From: Oryza sativa Japonica Group
Lineage: Eukaryota; Streptophyta; Magnoliopsida; Poales; Poaceae
Direction: 5' to 3'
NCBI RefSeq assembly: GCF_034140825.1
Contig: NC_089037.1
Coordinates: 27,295,501 to 27,359,500 of the forward strand
Length of the DNA: 64,000 bases
The notes under the pieces are model-generated. The model saw only the letters and a list, made by a program, of their open reading frames with translations, ran no database searches and had not been told where the DNA came from. The position numbers and the translations under genes are program-made. Positions 54,488 to 64,000 of this stretch are shown in pieces. Each line of letters starts with the position of its first letter. Position 1 is the first letter of the stretch.

Positions 54488-56403
54488 AAGGATAGATGCC
54501 TGCCAGCCCTCTCTTTGGCCGGCTTGGTTTTTTTATATATGTACCAGTTTTTTAAAATATTATAGATATTGGTTTTTAATTAACTGGTACCTATAATATA
54601 TTATATGTGCCGGTTCTTTTAAAAACAAGTACCTATTGTATTAGTACCGGTTTTTTCTCTAAAATCGGCACCGATAGTGCTCAAAGGTGTTGGTTCTATT
54701 TTTTTTCATCGCACGAAGATGGGAAAGGGTCCAATGAATTGGCATTTATAAATGAGTGTCAAATTATTATGGCAAATAAAGTTCATATAATTCGATTGAA
54801 CATAGAGCACGATCGAATTATTGCTATAGCTACTTTTCTTTCCAAAAAGAAGTTCATCGAATTGTATTATTGCATACTTTTTCATCACACTAAAAGGCGC
54901 TCAATGATCTGAATCTGAACTCGATAGTTTAATTAGTTTATTAGTGGTGAAGAGACAAGATTTATTTGACTGCGATTATTTCCTAACCTCTCATAATATA
55001 ATAAGACCTGTGAGCCAAAATTGCGTTGTCCTTTGCATTGGACGCAGTTGCTAACAACAGACACCCTTCTTTTCAGACGTTTTCTGCTGACAGGAACGGC
55101 TCAAATAATTGTTACCTAAAGTTAATAAAGATAATGGGGTTCGTATATATATGGTTTTGCAGATGTGTGCCTTGCGGCTACATTGGATTCGTCAAGCTGT
55201 CCTTTAATTTTAAAAGTACAGGGGGGATCGAGTTCCAAATGACGTATTAATTAATTAAATAATGCAATGAGTACCATAGAATTCAACAAGCTTTCTAGGA
55301 GTATGTACTACTAGTATGCAATGTATGGGATCGATATAGTACTTCTTTTTATGAAAAAAATTGCATCCATATATATGTCGGCAATCTCTCCTTTTTAGGT
55401 TAAAATCTACTGTGCTGCACAAAGTTACCTAGATTTCATGCAGACCTGCCATTATATATTTTTAGGGCCCTTTGAATCACATGTATAAAAAACGGAGGAA
55501 TAGAAAAAACACAGAATTTTGACAGGAATTGAAGTGTGAAACAGAGGATTGAAAAACACAGGAAAAACACAGGAATGGTCGTTTGATTGGAGCGCAGGAA
55601 AAACGCAGGAATCGGATGAGAGAGATAAACTCAAAGGAAATTTTCCAAGAGGTTGGAGCTCTTGCTAAATTTCCTCCAAAATCCACATGCAATGTGCCAT
55701 TCCATAGGAATTTCATAGGATTTGAAAAGCTTCAATCCTTTGAATTAAATGGCCAAATAGGAAAATTTTTTATAGGATTTGAATCCTATGAAATTGCTAT
55801 ATAAATCCTTTGATTCAAAGGGGCCCAGACTCTTTATCTCTCCTCTAATTCCTGTGTTTTTCCTATGGTCCAATCAAACGGCTATTCCTGTGTTTTTCCT
55901 GTGTTTTGCAATTCTCTGTTTTACACTTGTATTCATATCAAAATCCTATATTTTTCCTATTCCTATGTTTTCTCATTCCTGCGATTCAAAGGAGCCTAAA
56001 ACCGGTAAACCGGTCTGCTGCATGTTCAGTTCAAAGCATGACAGACAATATATGTGTGTGTGCAGCGCAGATCGGGCACCACTGTCCTAGTGTCTGATAT
56101 GTACTTGAACGTGGAATAATGTACAGTTGTTACAACTTAATTTTAACGCATATTCAACTGGCATTTGCATGCTCGGTTTGTGGAAAAGCTTAGGTAAGCT
56201 AGAGAAGAGACCAGAGGAATCGACATATATATGCATCCACGGGCTAACCGATAAGAATGTTAATTTCAGTAATAGTATAATTTGGAATGAAAAAAAAATC
56301 CTGAATATAGGCATGTTAATAATTGATACCAAATAAACACTCAATTTCAGTAGTATAGCTTAGAATATTTGATATAACTGATGCAAGGCAGCAAGCTGGG
56401 TTA
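54488..56403. other. Decayed transposon DNA and a large foldback
   Basis: 54540-54700 contains repeats such as GTGCCGGTTCTTTT and GTACCGGTTTTTTC that resemble CACTA subterminal repeats, without visible ends. 54700-55460 shows nothing recognisable. The foldback at 55463-55998 is annotated separately. Confidence 0.45.
55463..55998. mobile_element. Long foldback element, about 536 bp
   Basis: Left arm GGGCCCTTTGAATCACATG and right arm CTGCGATTCAAAGGAGCC are inverted. Pairing continues through AACACAGGAATGGTCGTTTG against CAAACGGCTATTCCTGTGTT. The centre carries further CCTTTGAAT / ATTCAAAGG pairs (for example near 55735 and 55815), so a related copy may be nested inside. Target duplication unclear. 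Confidence 0.65.
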
Positions 56404-58957
56404 GACTACAGGAAACAATCGCTTCAATAAAATATGTCATTAGTTGGTGTTGGTTCGTAAAAGTGCGGTTATCGAATCGGCACCAATCTTGATGAGGTGT
56501 TGTTGGGGGAGGGGGACGTCATTAGTGCCGGTTTAAGAACTAGCACTGATGTGCCCACACGAGTCAAAAAAATAAAAAGGGATGCTTCCCTCCTCCAAGA
56601 ATCGGCTCAGCCGGCCTTTGGAGGTCCATAACGGTAATCAATTTCCATCACCATCCAAGAACAGATAAAAGAAAATCTAATAAGTCACCCGATCAATTTT
56701 CATCCCAAGAATATATCAAGAACACAATATTGATCCTCATTCCAAGAACAAATAACACTAGAACCAATTGGATTGAACTTGATCAACCAATAAATATCAC
56801 AATACACACATCAAGAACTCTTGTAGCTAGTCTGTTCACAAATCAACAGCTCATACAAAACTCATCGACGCGACTATCGTTGTCATCAAGCCACGACCGT
56901 CGTTGATCTGGGGTTGCCAAATCTAGGGTCACCAGATCCACCTCCTCTAGCATGGTCGTCGTCATCTTCTGTCCGAAGGGGGGGGGGGGGGAGGCTGCCG
57001 CTCTTTCCCTTGCCATTGCCCACCCACCAAATCTCTTGCCCCTCATCTCCAGACGATGAGAACACAGGAGAGCGAAGGAGGAGACAGAAGCGACACCGGG
57101 GCAACGACAATGGGGCGAAGCCAGGATTGGACGAAGGGAAGGCGACTTGGAGATGAGTGTCGTCAGCTTCTGAGCTGCAATGAGCGTGTTGCCATCCGAG
57201 CTATGAACCGCATGCGCCCTTACTACAGCCAGCCGAATCCATCAGTGGTAAGGCTGGGATCGGCAGATCCGACATCCTTGGCCTCCTCAGTAGCGAATGC
57301 GGTAGTGGCAGTGGAATGCCCGGAGTAGGATAAGACGAAGAGCACAGTTAGGAGTGCAAAGGGTGATGCCACTGGTGGAGAAATGCTTTTTAGTCACGGT
57401 TCGCAACCCTCTGTAGTAATCCGGGACTAAAGATCGCTATCTTTAGTCCCGGTTCAAATACCCGGGACTAAAAATAGATCTTTAGTCCTGGTTAGTAACA
57501 CCAACCGGGATTAAAGAGAGGGTTGCGGCAGTGAGATGATCCCCTTTTTCTTTTTTTTTTCTTTTTTATTTCTCCCAAATCAAGTGGGATACATATCCCA
57601 AATCAAACCCCCAATCCACAAATCGAAGTAACATCAAAAATCAAAGTTACTTATACACACAAATAAATACATCACAAATCAAATACATCACAATATCCTA
57701 AGAAATTACTCAAATACATCACAGATCCAAACAATGAATCACAAATTTGTAACTTCTCAGTCAAATACATCTCAGTGAATCATCACAAATTAGAAAAAAA
57801 AAGAATGCCGCTGCCGCCGCTGGTCGCCACGAACGACGGGCGCGGCCCCACTGGCCGTCGGGCACGGCCCCGCCGCCCGCCGCCGGGCGCGGCCCCGCCG
57901 CCCGCCGCCCGCCACCCTCCGCGGCCACAGCCCCGCCGCCCGCCACGCCCGCCGCCGTGCGCGGCCCCGCCGCCCGCCGCCCTCCGCCGGGCGCCACCCC
58001 GCCGGCCGCCGCCGGCCACCGTAGTGCGCGTCCCCGCCACTGGCCGGCCCGCTGGATGGGAAGGGGAGGCCGGCCGGGAAGGAGAGAGAAGGGGGAGGAG
58101 AGGAGGAAGGGGAGGAGTTAGAGAAGAGAGTTAGAAAGGATAGATCTGAGGAGAGGGGGTGAGTTTCGATCTGTTAAGTTGTAACTGTGGAGGAGAGGAT
58201 AAGGGATAGGGATTGTGGAGGAGAGGATAAGGGATAGGGATTATATACTACGTGTTTAATTTTAGTCCCGGTTGGTACTATCCAACCTGGACTAAAGACC
58301 CGGTTGGTAGTACCTGGCTGGTAGTACCTACCGTGATTAAAGTGGTGATCTTTAGTCCCGGTTATTGACACCAACCGGGACTAAAGATCCTTGGCCCCCT
58401 GACATACATCTGACAGGGGATGAACCGACCAACCAGGACTAAAGATCAAAATTTTTATAACCGGGACTAAAAACAATCTTTACTCCCGGTTCTTTTTGGA
58501 TCCGGGACTATTGTGGATTTTACCGGACCGATCAAAGATGGTTTCTCCACGAGTGTGCGGTTGAGAGAACTAGAGGGGAGGGGGACAGGAAAGGGCGATG
58601 TAGTGGAGCCTAGCGTGTTGACCGTGGGATCAGCTGCAATTGAGAGATTTTTATTTCCTTCGGTTCAGCTCACCTCGCCTTGCCTCAAAACCAGTTTGGC
58701 TCAACCGGTTTTTTATGTGGTTCAACTAAAAATCCGACACCAATACTTATTTTTCTATACAATTCATCTAAACAACCGATGCTAAATAATACATCAGTAT
58801 TGGTTCATTTAAATTAGGAACCCTACACTGATGACCGTCACTTGTGCGAGGTTTTCCACTCTCGGGATGCGCACAGGTTCGGATGGCAGAAAATCTCATA
58901 TTAGTGTCAGGTTTTAACTAACCGATACGATGCTGATGTGGTGTTCCGTAGTAGTGA
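56404..58957. mobile_element. Probable outer CACTA-like element
   Basis: The right end, read in reverse complement, is CACTACTACGGAACACC. A possible left end is GACTACAGGAAACA at 56404. GGTGTTGGTTCG / GTGCCGGTTTAAG words near both ends look like subterminal repeats. The 3-base flanks do not match, so the left boundary is uncertain. Another CACTA-type element (57370-58555) is inserted in it. A run of 14 G lies at 56978-56991. Confidence 0.42.
57370..58555. mobile_element. Non-autonomous CACTA (En/Spm) element, 1,186 bp
   Basis: 3-base duplication TGC (57367-57369 and 58556-58558). Ends are CACTGGTGGAGAAATG and, in reverse complement, CACTCGTGGAGAAACC. Subterminal regions carry many copies of CCGGGACTAAAGAT in both orientations, the expected transposase-binding repeats. 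The centre (57810-58040) is a GC-rich GCGGCCCCGCCGCCCGCC repeat with no credible gene. Confidence 0.85.
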
Positions 58958-59588
58958 ATAAAAGTAGAGTAAATTGAGTAGAATACTTGATATAACAGTG
59001 GCGATGATCACTGTATCCTCACGCTGCTATGTAGACGAATTGAATTGAAGAAGATGTCAAGCCAACCGATTGTTACATAAGAATAGTGAGTAGAGATATG
59101 TGAAGATGACGGTGAATGTAACTAGGATACGGGAAATTATTCTAAACTCGAGGTGACATCCCCTCGTTGTTTGCATGTCATTTAAATAGTTACAAAACAA
59201 TTGAAAAAAATCAACAAGATAAATTAATGTGATAAATATTTAACATCTACAAGTTTCAATGAAAAAACAAATTTGAATATACGTCACAAACAAAAATGTG
59301 ATCGAAAAAATAAATAGTAGTTCCATGCTATTCATAATATTAATATTAATATTTAACATCTATCATTGCCCACATTCATATAATATTAATGAATCTAGAC
59401 ACATATTATATGAATATGGGCAATGCTAGAAAGTCTTACATTATGAAACGGAGGAAGTATATAATATCTATATTCAAGTATGTGCATTGAACAGCCCAGC
59501 TCTATCTATACGTGCCGAAGGCCCAAATATAGCACTTTGACCCAATTAACTTACAAGTCAACAATAGTACATGTACTGCATGCACCTG
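58958..59588. other. Intergenic DNA with a partial MITE
   Basis: No gene. 59363-59458 is one end of the family seen at 45988-46139 (GGGCAATGCTAGAAAGTCTT then ATGAAACGGAGGAAGTA). Confidence 0.5.
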
Positions 59589-59762
59589 TAGGGGCGGATC
59601 CAACGTGGGTGCAGGGGAGACTCACCCACAAAACCCATGGATACCCCCAGAGCACCCCTTCGGTTTTTCACCATGAATGATAAACTAAAAGTCTCTAAAT
59701 GGCTGGAGGTTGAAAAAACTGTGTAATTGAGCCCTCCCAGTTTTTTTTCCTAGATCCGCCCC
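59589..59762. mobile_element. hAT-like MITE, about 174 bp
   Basis: 8-base repeat TGCACCTG flanks it (59581-59588 and 59763-59770). Inverted ends are AGGGGCGGATCC and TAGATCCGCCCC. One or two terminal bases are ambiguous because they overlap the duplication. Confidence 0.75.
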
Positions 59763-61210
59763 TGCACCTGGCCGTTTCTCTCATATGGGCAAATGAGAAA
59801 AACGAGCGAGAGAGAGAGAGAAGAGAAAACACAAATAAAAAGGAGACTGAACGCTCCATGCTTACGCGAACGAGGCTCTGCATGCAGCATTAATGCAGTC
59901 GTCTTTATATTGACATGAATTTGATATAAAAAGGAGACCGAATTAACCGTGCTCCATGCTAGCAACATCACCCTCTCTAGATCTGATTAATTTGGTAAGA
60001 CTCATGGGTCATGTCAATGAGCATATATCGTTCCTTATTAATTAATGTGTGACCATCATATTGTGAAGTAGCTTATTTGAAGCATGGATTTGACATGATT
60101 TTATAGGAATCATGTACTATGTTGTTTTACGAAGAAAATCTCATGCTCAAATGGGATTATTTTTCACGAACACGCAAAAAGATTACATAATCAATATGTG
60201 CTCAAATGGGATCATTTTTCACGCATGCGTAAAAAGATTACACATACATTAATATATATTAGAAGAAGGAGAATTCGATTACACACTGTAGCTAGCCAGA
60301 GAGCCATTGTCCGGGGACAGGGAGAAAAAAAAACAAACTAAAAGACGTCAATATATGGTCAAATGGGATCATATATTTCTTGTCTATGAAATGCGTTTGA
60401 CATTTCGCCTCGGTCACTAGATCATGACTAGGTGATCTGATTCCAGCTCAGCATTAGTGTGATTCTTGACCATCGATGCCAACTCAGTTCAATCCGTCAT
60501 AGATAGGCCGTTAAGACTGGACCGATCTGGTGTTTTCGAAATTAAAACACCCCCCTGCTAACTATGATACAACGTTGATCTTTTTTTTTTTACATTTCTT
60601 CCCAAACTGAAAAAATATCTGTGCGTTGCAATGGGTGAAGGTTATTTTAATATTATTATAGTTATACGGTTTAGTTAAGATGAAATTTACTCTGAGAATT
60701 CGCTTGGATATATATTTTTTAAAAAAATCATAAGCTGTAATTAGTAGTCCGATCATGTTAAGTTAGCATGCGAGTATTTTTAAAGAAATATCTTATACGA
60801 CTCCATCTGTATTTCCAAAAGTGAACGAACTTAAAACCCCGTCTCAAATATGAATCTGTATTTACAAAAGCAAATAAATTTAAAAACCGATTTATACACA
60901 GATGACGTACCAAAATACTGATAAAAACATCTTCGATCAATTTTTATAACAGTATTGATTAATAAGTCCACTCTTTGTTATTTATTGCCAACCCAAAACT
61001 TCGTTGATCTGTATTCTGACAATAATTTTGCTATGACCCATTCCATGCATGGTTTGGGTGGGCCGTAGGTATTATATTCTAATACAAAGGCTACTGCATT
61101 CTAGATGTCGGAAAGTCTAATGCGCGATGGATCGCTACCGAGATCGCTCTCGGTAGCGATCACCACCTCTCCCCCTCCCTCCCTCCACGTTTTCTTTTTT
61201 GGCACCGCAT
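59763..61210. other. Intergenic DNA with short duplications
   Basis: A unit of about 57 bases containing CTCAAATGGGATTATTTTTC is repeated near 60148-60245, with a partial third copy at about 60358. The rest is AT-rich without genes. A hairpin lies at 61130-61161. Confidence 0.5.
61130..61161. repeat. Perfect 14-base hairpin
   Basis: GATCGCTACCGAGA and TCTCGGTAGCGATC pair exactly around a 4-base loop. It lies at the edge of the A-rich tandem repeats. Confidence 0.85.
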
Positions 61211-61224
61211 TACTTTTCTATTTT

Positions 61225-61700
61225 AGTAAATTTATGTACCTAAAGTTTATACACCTAAAGTTTATAGATCCAAAATTTATAAATCAAAAGTTTATATATC
61301 CGATTCAAATTTAAATTTGAATTCAAATATTTTTTATAGTATTTCTATACATCTAAAATTTATAGACCTAAAGTTTATAAGTCAAAAGTTTATATACCCG
61401 TTTCAAATTTGAATTATATCCAATTCAAATTTAAATTTGAATTCAAATATTTTCTATATATAGTATTTCTATACATCTAAAGTTTATACACCTAAAGTTT
61501 ATAGATCCAAAATTTATAAGTCAAAAGTTTACATACCCGATTTAAATTTGAATTTGAATTCAAATATTTTCTATATATAGTATTTCTATACATCTAAAGT
61601 TTATAGACCCAAAGTTTATAAGTCAAAAGTTTATATAACCGATTCAAATTTGAATTTGAATTCAAATTTTTTATATATAGTATTTCTATACATAAATTTT
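61225..61700. repeat. A-rich minisatellite, about four units of 100-124 bases
   Basis: Units contain TATTTCTATACATCTAAAG, AAGTTTATAAGTCAAAAGTT and AATTTGAATTTGAATTCAAA. Unit starts are visible at about 61340, 61464, 61581 and 61681. Within units CCTAAAGTTTATA is itself repeated. Confidence 0.8.
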
Positions 61701-61844
61701 TCTAACTTTTTGTTTTTAAATTTTTTTTTGTGTGGTTTAAGAAGGGGAGGAGGGAAGAGAGGGGGAGTAGGGGGACGGACGGGCGCCCATTAGGCGTGCA
61801 CTACTAGATGTTGTCGTTATCTTCAGCAAATAATTGCATACACT

Positions 61845-61846
<2 letters not shown>

Positions 61847-61940
<94 letters not shown>
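61847..61940. repeat. (AT)n microsatellite, 94 bases
   Basis: About 47 uninterrupted AT units, directly followed by a MITE end (GGCCGTGTTTAGTTC). Confidence 0.95.
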
Positions 61941-61943
<3 letters not shown>

Positions 61944-62075
61944 CGTGTTTAGTTCACCCTCAACTACCTCAAACTTCTAACTTTCTATACATCACATCAC
62001 ATTTAAAACTTTTCTACATATATAAACTTCCAACTTTTTCTAAACTTTCAACTTTTTTCAGGAACTAAACACAAC
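61941..62075. mobile_element. Short MITE with GTGTTTAGTTC ends, about 135 bp
   Basis: Ends are GGCCGTGTTTAGTTC and GAACTAAACACAACC. TATAT flanks both sides but cannot be told apart from the adjoining AT microsatellite. Elements of this type often sit at AT repeats in grasses. Confidence 0.7.
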
Positions 62076-62307
62076 CTATATATGGAACTGTCAAGAATAG
62101 GCACAACTTGTCTTGTCCTTGTCCTTGTCAATTTGTCATTAATTGAGATTAATCACTCCATACTGTACGACGATAATAACTCCTCCATCTGTTCCAATAA
62201 GCATTTAATTTTCTTCTATCAAAATACTTGTCATAGATACTCATATTTTATTATTTTTAGAGAGCTAACTTTCCCTTCCTACCATACAACCACAACAATA
62301 CTAGTTA

Positions 62308-62534
62308 CTCCCTCCTTCCAAAAATCTGAGACCTATTTCTTTTTCATTAAAACTAAGAAGTAATTAACTCACTCACCATGTGGCAAAACCAATAAACATA
62401 CAACCAATAAGTACTAGAATACTTTTTGGTTTCTGATCAACCATTTAATTTAGCACATAGTGATTACAAATAGGACTTAGATTTTTGGAAAAACCAAAGA
62501 ATGAAATAGGTCTCAGATTTTTGGAAGGAGGGAG
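62308..62534. mobile_element. Stowaway-like MITE, 227 bp
   Basis: TA at 62306-62307 and 62535-62536. Ends are nearly perfect inverted repeats: CTCCCTCCTTCCAAAAATCT and AGATTTTTGGAAGGAGGGAG. Confidence 0.88.
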
Positions 62535-63559
62535 TACTTCACACGAGGTTTTTGTACTTGTTTTAACAAGAAAAATAATTAGGACATAATTAATCAAGGT
62601 AACTGTATATGTAATTTGTCCTTTTTTGTTAGAATTATAAGTAAATTGAAACAGGGAAGACTATGCTCCATATGTCAATGCAAAAGCACAGCATGTGCCA
62701 TGAGACCATAGTACAAAAAAACGGTATCGGGCCGGCGGTTGAGCTGGAAAAAACCGGAACCGGCGACTTTGGTGGCTTGGTTAAAAAAAAAGACCGCCCC
62801 TGCAATCAAACAAGTAAAAAACCAGTGAACCGGGCGGTTTTTATGGGAGCCGGTGAACCGGTAGTTGTTTTTTAATAATCGAACTGGTTTAAAATTTATC
62901 CTCGCAGTATGGCATTATGAATTTATTATGTTACAACGCTATATTTTTTTATGTTGTGGCGATATAATAATAGATATACTAGTTTATTTATACATATTTT
63001 CACTAATTTGTGATGATTATATATTTAAAATAATGCAAATCAAATATAATATTAATAAATAAAAAACCGGTGGTTCGACCGGTGAACCGGTGAACCGACG
63101 ACTAGAGCGGGTTGACCTCCGGTCCGGCTTTTTTACTATGCATGAGACTGAATAAGTACGGCTCAGTGCCGCCTACCATTTCGTCATTAATATATTTTCT
63201 CTCGAATCAAATCCATATTGTTTGGCCGGAAGTTGGCACTTCTATTACTAAAAAAAGAATAGAATCCAGTATATTTTTAGTACGTATTTCATTCAAGCGT
63301 CGCCAAACGTTGGTTCAGCCAGCCAATCAATCAAGATTATCCATTTTGAATAAATTAGTTCATGGCGAGATTCACCATCTAGTTTAGTAAACCAAGCTGA
63401 ATGATTGTAGTGGCCTCTGCTCTAATTGGCAGGATTTGCTCCGATCTGCTGACTGATAAGTACGTACGTGCTACGACTTTGCCTCCAGCTTTTGATCAGC
63501 TTCACACTAATAATACGTCATCGTTCCGTTTCAAAATAAACAAATTGATCTTATTGATA
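62535..63559. other. Intergenic DNA, possible transposon remnant
   Basis: GGTGAACCGGT-type words occur at 62760-62870 and 63060-63120 in a pattern seen at grass transposon ends, but no boundaries could be set. No gene is recognised. Confidence 0.4.
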
Positions 63560-63787
63560 TGCTCCCTCCGTTTCTAAATATTTGACGCCGTTGACTTTTT
63601 AAAATATATTTGACCATTCATCTTATTTAAAAGTTTAAGCAATTATTAATTTTTTCATATCATTTGATTCATTATTAGATATACTTATATGCATATATAT
63701 AGTTTTACATATTTCACAAAAGTTTTGAATAAGACGAACGGTCAAACATGCTAAAAAGTCAACGGTGTTAAATATTTAGAAACGGAC
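63560..63787. mobile_element. Stowaway-like MITE, about 228 bp
   Basis: TA on both sides. The left end GCTCCCTCCGTTTCTAAATA and the right end ATATTTAGAAACGGAC pair. Subterminal GTTGACTTTTT / AAAAAGTCAAC and TTTGACCATTC / GAACGGTCAAA pair as well. A related fragment lies at about 2870-3000. Confidence 0.8.
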
Positions 63788-64000
63788 TAGATTTATTTAT
63801 TTTAATATGAGGGAAGTACGAATAATTCACGATAACATGCCAAGAACTCCTCAATGCAAAACGGCACATACGTACAAATTCCTTGCACACGAGAACTTGT
63901 TAGGAATTTTTTTTATTTATAATTTTTTTTATTAAAAGTTTTACAAAAATAATTTTCCATTTTGAAAATTGACGGAAATAGTCGCCTACCGCCCTCTGGG

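Noticed and set aside
54700-54912. Possible organellar DNA insertion
   Set aside because: Its AT-rich coding-like look suggested plastid or mitochondrial origin, but I recognised no organelle gene, so I do not claim one.
57775-58134. Pro/Arg-rich open frame
   Set aside because: It is the GCGGCCCCGCCGCC repeat at the centre of a CACTA element.
63110-63390. Possible mitochondrial or coding insert
   Set aside because: The open frame has no recognisable motif and lies beside transposon-like GGTGAACCGG repeats.

Overview
The window reads as nuclear DNA of a grass, almost certainly rice (Oryza) or a close relative. Genes have plant introns and GC-rich first exons. Stowaway, Tourist, hAT and CACTA miniature elements are dense between them, together with grass-type Gypsy and Copia LTR copies. 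The proteins are those of a monocot: two-exon rice-type F-box proteins, a glycine-rich RNA-binding protein and a group IVa-like bHLH factor. The chromosome cannot be fixed from sequence alone.

Layout. 1-19.3 kb holds a small F-box family on the minus strand: an intact gene (1895-4247), a decayed copy split by a 3.55-kb Gypsy solo LTR (4909-9396), and a second intact gene (17367-19230). A FYVE-domain protein gene (10865-15462, plus strand) lies between them. 19.4-19.8 kb carries a mitochondrial small-subunit protein of the mS38/COX24 type, divergent from the F-box gene. 21.5-21.9 kb is a miniature element inserted into an inverted copy of itself. 22.4-25.4 kb is TGD3, the ATPase of the chloroplast TGD lipid importer (minus strand, 12 exons). 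It is divergent from PIG-M, the first GPI mannosyltransferase (25654-27944, plus strand, 4 exons).

28-36.4 kb is gene-poor: nested MITEs, a Copia solo LTR, and three tRNA genes (Arg-CCG, Arg-CCT, Gln-CTG) among tandem repeats. 36.85-37.59 kb is a glycine-rich RNA-binding protein gene. 42.88-45.71 kb is a bHLH gene with a GC-AG intron and an apparent one-base frame slip upstream of the bHLH domain. 46.7-53.2 kb is a broken Copia element (minus strand). It abuts a GC-rich minisatellite, then CACTA-like elements, further MITEs and AT-rich tandem repeats to the end.

The genes do not form one pathway. Two head-to-head pairs (F-box/mS38 and TGD3/PIG-M) may share promoters. I found no convincing new multi-gene system. 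The most interesting items are the eight-repeat FYVE protein, the self-nested miniature element, the bHLH gene's splice site and frame, and the F-box gene split by a solo LTR. Exon boundaries were read by eye from splice sites and reading frame and have not been checked against transcripts.
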